Origin: Niallia sp052318935
GTDB lineage: Bacteria; Bacillota; Bacilli; Bacillales; Cytobacillaceae
Direction: 5' to 3' (one strand)
DNA: 64,000 nucleotides
Assembly (NCBI GenBank): GCA_052318935.1
Contig: JBQRKO010000006.1
Below, piece after piece: positions 61,745-64,000 of the stretch. Below the pieces are notes generated by a model, which did no database searches, was not told the origin of the DNA, and was given only the letters and a program-made list of their open reading frames with translations. Numbering within the stretch: position 1 is the first letter of the stretch; every line of letters starts with the position of its first letter. Both the position numbers and the translations under genes were made by a program.

Positions 61745-61942
61745 TTAATTTTTATTGATTGGGTTTTTTGAAACTAATTTTTGATATTTAACAATATAGG
61801 TATCCAGCTGTTCACTTATTTGCAAAGTATTAGGATCAGTTAATCCTTTATCAATACCTGTTTTTATTAATTTTACTTTTAAGTTTTCAATAATCTGAAG
61901 TAGTTCGCTCATCTTTTCATCACTATCCCCATTAAATATCAT
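61745..61942 (-). CDS. Spo0E-like aspartyl-phosphate phosphatase
   Basis: Spo0E-type proteins remove phosphate from Spo0A~P and delay sporulation. The 65 residues form two predicted helices. The signature is SEQLDTYIVKYQKL (SxxLD at residues 43-47). The length is typical. The ATG at 61942 follows AGGGGA. A later ATG (MSELLQ) is also possible. It is transcribed against hom and is followed downstream by the MITE-1 copy at 61372. Confidence 0.85.
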   Translation of the reverse strand: MIFNGDSDEKMSELLQIIENLKVKLIKTGIDKGLTDPNTLQISEQLDTYIVKYQKLVSKNPINKN

Positions 61943-62225
61943 AATAATGTCCCCTAGGTATTGTATAATACTTATTTTACCAAAAATGGTTAGAAAAGAT
62001 AAGCGTTTTTATAGTAATTTCGGTATAAAAGTTGCAGAATAAATAAAAATGAGGAAAAAATATTTGTATTATCGTCTAAACGTTAATTTAATGGAGGTTA
62101 GTTTATTAAATCCATTAATATAAACGCTGTTTTATAATAGATATCTCGTTTAATGATGTACGGCGGAAAAAAAGAGTGGGAAGATAGAAAAACGAAGTAT
62201 GCACGCGGTAAAAAAATGTGTATGA
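61943..62225. other. Gene-free stretch between spo0E-like gene and 33-codon gene
   Basis: The DNA is AT-rich with no credible ORF or repeat. A TATTATACAAT sequence just upstream of the spo0E-like start (minus strand, about 61955-61965) may be its -10 region. Confidence 0.4.
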
Positions 62226-62262
62226 AAAAAAATGACCTCCTGAGGACGGAGGAGGTCATTTT
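62226..62262 (-). terminator. Terminator of the 33-codon gene
   Basis: On the minus strand AAATGACCTCCT pairs with AGGAGGTCATTT, followed by TTTTT. It overlaps the stop codon of the small gene. Confidence 0.88.
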
Positions 62263-62357
62263 GCAATATGTAATAATAGATAAGTAAGATAAGAATGAAG
62301 TTCGAAAGTGTCGTTTTTAATAAAGTCTTTAATATCTTTATTAGTTGCTATTTTCAT
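62256..62357 (-). CDS. Tiny gene for a 33-residue peptide of unknown function
   Basis: The ATG at 62357 has a perfect AAGGAGG nine bases upstream. The peptide begins MKIATNKDIKDFIKND and ends YLTYLLLHIAK, so it is polar first and hydrophobic at the end, without a signal peptide cleavage motif or cysteine. A strong terminator overlaps the stop codon, so it forms its own short transcript. I do not recognise the family. It is too short for normal gene finders. Confidence 0.65.
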   Translation of the reverse strand: MKIATNKDIKDFIKNDTFELHSYLTYLLLHIAK

Positions 62358-62559
62358 AAGATCATTCCTCCTTTTTAATATATATATCCAATCTAGTAAT
62401 CTTTATACCTGATTTATCATAAATAAAACTATATTTATAAAAAAATAAGAAGTAGGTAATAAAATGGATTGTATTGTGAGGGAGTACACATGAAAGAGCT
62501 GTTTGGCTATAACGATTTTTTTTCTTATACATTCCATTTAGAAAAAGCGAGAGGAGAAC

Positions 62560-62587
62560 AAAAAAAGCATCCTAAAAATGGATGCCA
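62560..62587 (-). terminator. Terminator after the exonuclease gene
   Basis: On the minus strand GGCATCC and GGATGC form a hairpin around TTTTTA, followed by TTTTTTTG. Confidence 0.8.
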
Positions 62588-62592
62588 ATATA

Positions 62593-63552
62593 TTAATCTA
62601 TTGCAATTGCTTCGTTATTTAATAGTTTTAAAAACGATTCTTCGTTGACTATTTGTATGTCGAGTCCTTTTTGCTTCAGCTCGTATGCTTTTTTCTCCTT
62701 TGAACTGATGCCCTTAGCTCCGACGAGTTTTGGGTCTTGTATGCCAACTACTAAATAATTTGTTTTACTGCTAACACCACTTTTCATAACCCCGCCAATA
62801 TTGACTACTTTTTGCATTGCTTCTTTCCGATCCATCGACAAAAGATCGCCTGTAAACACAATATTTTTCCCGTAAAGTATATGGTTTTCATTAAACGTAT
62901 CGGTCATTGCCGAAATTTCTGAAATGGCAACTGTATTAAATTTACGTTTGCTTGGCTTCTTTTTTTGAAAAAAAGTTTGTGGCTTTAGTTCAGCAAACTG
63001 TTTAATTGGAATCGTGCTGAATGTTTGGCAATAAGTTTGAAGCGATTTTCTATTTTTGGCCTTTACGCAAGCAATTACTAGCTCCGCACATGCTCGGGCA
63101 TCCACTCCTGCATGATGATGCTCTTCAAGGGAAATGCCAAAACGGGCCGTTCTTTCTTTTAAAGATTGCCCAACTTTTTCTCCACGACATGCTCTTGTGC
63201 TAATTGGAATGCTGCAAACATATTCAAAATCAGGAATCGCGATTCCGTATGACTTTAAACAACAGTATAATACACTCATATCAAATTGAGCATTATGTGC
63301 CACGATTAAATTCGAAGTAATGTCCTCTTTTATCATATTCCATATCTCGTCAAAGTTTTTTTGCCCAACAACATCATTCTGTTTTATGCCATGAATAGCT
63401 GTAAAACTTGCATCAAACTTCAAATTTGGCGGTTTAATAAGGAAATATTGTTCTTTTACAATTTCATTTTTTTCGACATATGTAAGTCCAATTGAACAAG
63501 CACTGTTCATATTTTCATTGGCTATTTCAAAATCAATAGCAATAAAATCCAC
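62593..63552 (-). CDS. DEDDh 3'-5' exonuclease with BRCT domain
   Basis: The 319-residue protein has an epsilon-type exonuclease domain (about 1-165) with acidic motifs FIAIDFEIAN (Exo I), NLIVAHNAQFDMSVL (Exo II) and HHHAGVDARACAE (Exo III). A BRCT domain follows at the C-terminus (about 235-315: KNIVFTGDLLSMDRKEAMQKV, TNYLVVG), as in NAD-dependent ligases. It may act in DNA repair. GTG 63552 follows GGGAGGAG, so the ATG at 63570, which overlaps that SD, is less likely. Confidence 0.9.
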   Translation of the reverse strand: MDFIAIDFEIANENMNSACSIGLTYVEKNEIVKEQYFLIKPPNLKFDASFTAIHGIKQNDVVGQKNFDEIWNMIKEDITSNLIVAHNAQFDMSVLYCCLKSYGIAIPDFEYVCSIPISTRACRGEKVGQSLKERTARFGISLEEHHHAGVDARACAELVIACVKAKNRKSLQTYCQTFSTIPIKQFAELKPQTFFQKKKPSKRKFNTVAISEISAMTDTFNENHILYGKNIVFTGDLLSMDRKEAMQKVVNIGGVMKSGVSSKTNYLVVGIQDPKLVGAKGISSKEKKAYELKQKGLDIQIVNEESFLKLLNNEAIAID

Positions 63553-63794
63553 GTTGGCTACTCCTCCCATTCTATTTTTATTATATTATACTATTTTTCC
63601 TTTACTAGAGAGAATGTTTAAGGGATAAATTGGAAAATTATTTTAACATACTATTGTAACCTCCCTGTAATAAAATTAGAACAAGGCTGTAACCTATATT
63701 TCGACAAAATATGAGAAAATATTTTTAGTTGATAGATGTCGGGCCACGGATACATATTACTTATTCAAACTGGAAATGCAACGGAGGTTACTGT

Positions 63795-64000
63795 ATGAAA
63801 AAGGTTTTTATTATGACACTTTTATCATTTGGACTGTGCTTTACAGGAGTATTTGGGGGACAGGAAGCGAGTGCTGCTTCTCCAAAGTCTATTACAACTA
63901 TTGCAAAAAAATACATAGGCACACCATATAAATTTGGTGGAATGACACCAACAGGATTCGATTGTTCTGGTTTTGTAGGCTATAGTTATCAAAAGACTGG
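63795..64000 (+). CDS. NlpC/P60 cell-wall hydrolase, 3' end cut by window
   Basis: The first 68 residues are visible. A signal peptide (KKVFIMTLLSFGLCFTGVFG, cut near ASA) is followed by the start of an NlpC/P60 domain: ITTIAKKYIGTPYKFGGMTP and the catalytic Cys in GFDCSGFVGYSY. Such enzymes cut gamma-D-Glu-diamino-acid bonds in peptidoglycan. CGGAGG precedes the ATG. No SH3 or LysM repeat lies before the catalytic domain. Confidence 0.9.
   Translation, partial: MKKVFIMTLLSFGLCFTGVFGGQEASAASPKSITTIAKKYIGTPYKFGGMTPTGFDCSGFVGYSYQKT

Noticed and set aside
62490..62648. 52-codon plus-strand ORF with GAGGGA before ATG
   Set aside because: It runs through the terminator and antisense into the 3' end of the exonuclease gene, and no family is recognised. 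Only the first codons lie in free DNA.

Overview
The window is chromosomal DNA from a low-GC, spore-forming member of the Bacillaceae. The evidence is the Bacillus subtilis-like gene order (pyrG, ywjG, spo0F, fbaA, murA2, rho, rpmE, tdk, prfA, prmC, spoIIR, ywlC to ywlG, glyA, upp, the atp operon, ywzB, ywmB, murA1, spoIID, spoIIQ, spoIIID, mbl, flhO, flhP, fabZ), sporulation genes and strong Gram-positive Shine-Dalgarno (SD) sites. A Niallia/Bacillus circulans-like organism is a guess only. I saw no rRNA or tRNA genes.

Layout. Positions 1-13 kb hold pyrG (5' end cut), ywjG, spo0F, fbaA, murA2, rho, rpmE, tdk, prfA and prmC. The 13-25 kb part holds spoIIR with an unusual internal repeat, a local insert for proline breakdown (proline dehydrogenase, P5C dehydrogenase and a divergent NtrC-type regulator), then the ywlB-ywlG segment with a DnaA-box cluster at ywlC. 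The 25-39 kb part holds glyA, upp, a NERD-domain gene split by a -1 frame change, a Vpr-like secreted protease and the complete nine-gene ATP synthase operon. The 39-53 kb part holds envelope, sporulation and flagellar genes, with a stand-alone TnpB element between spoIID and spoIIQ. The 53-64 kb part is accessory: an agr-like cassette (degenerate AgrC, AgrB, Cys-less AgrD), a DCC protein, a PBP3-like transpeptidase, spoVR, homoserine dehydrogenase, a Spo0E-like phosphatase, a 33-codon gene, a DEDDh/BRCT exonuclease and the start of an NlpC/P60 hydrolase.

The most striking structure is a set of dispersed non-coding elements. At least twelve copies carry one GC-rich core of roughly 100 bp inside different terminal inverted repeats. 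Several are flanked by exact 8-bp AT-rich target duplications, so they behave as MITE-like mobile elements. The ends resemble ISL3-family ends in most copies and IS1182-like ends in one nested copy. Other repeat families, all without genes, fill most of the remaining long intergenic gaps.

The best candidates for an undescribed system are the agr-like cassette, whose sensor seems to have lost its ATP-binding motifs and whose peptide has no cysteine, and the shared-core element superfamily.
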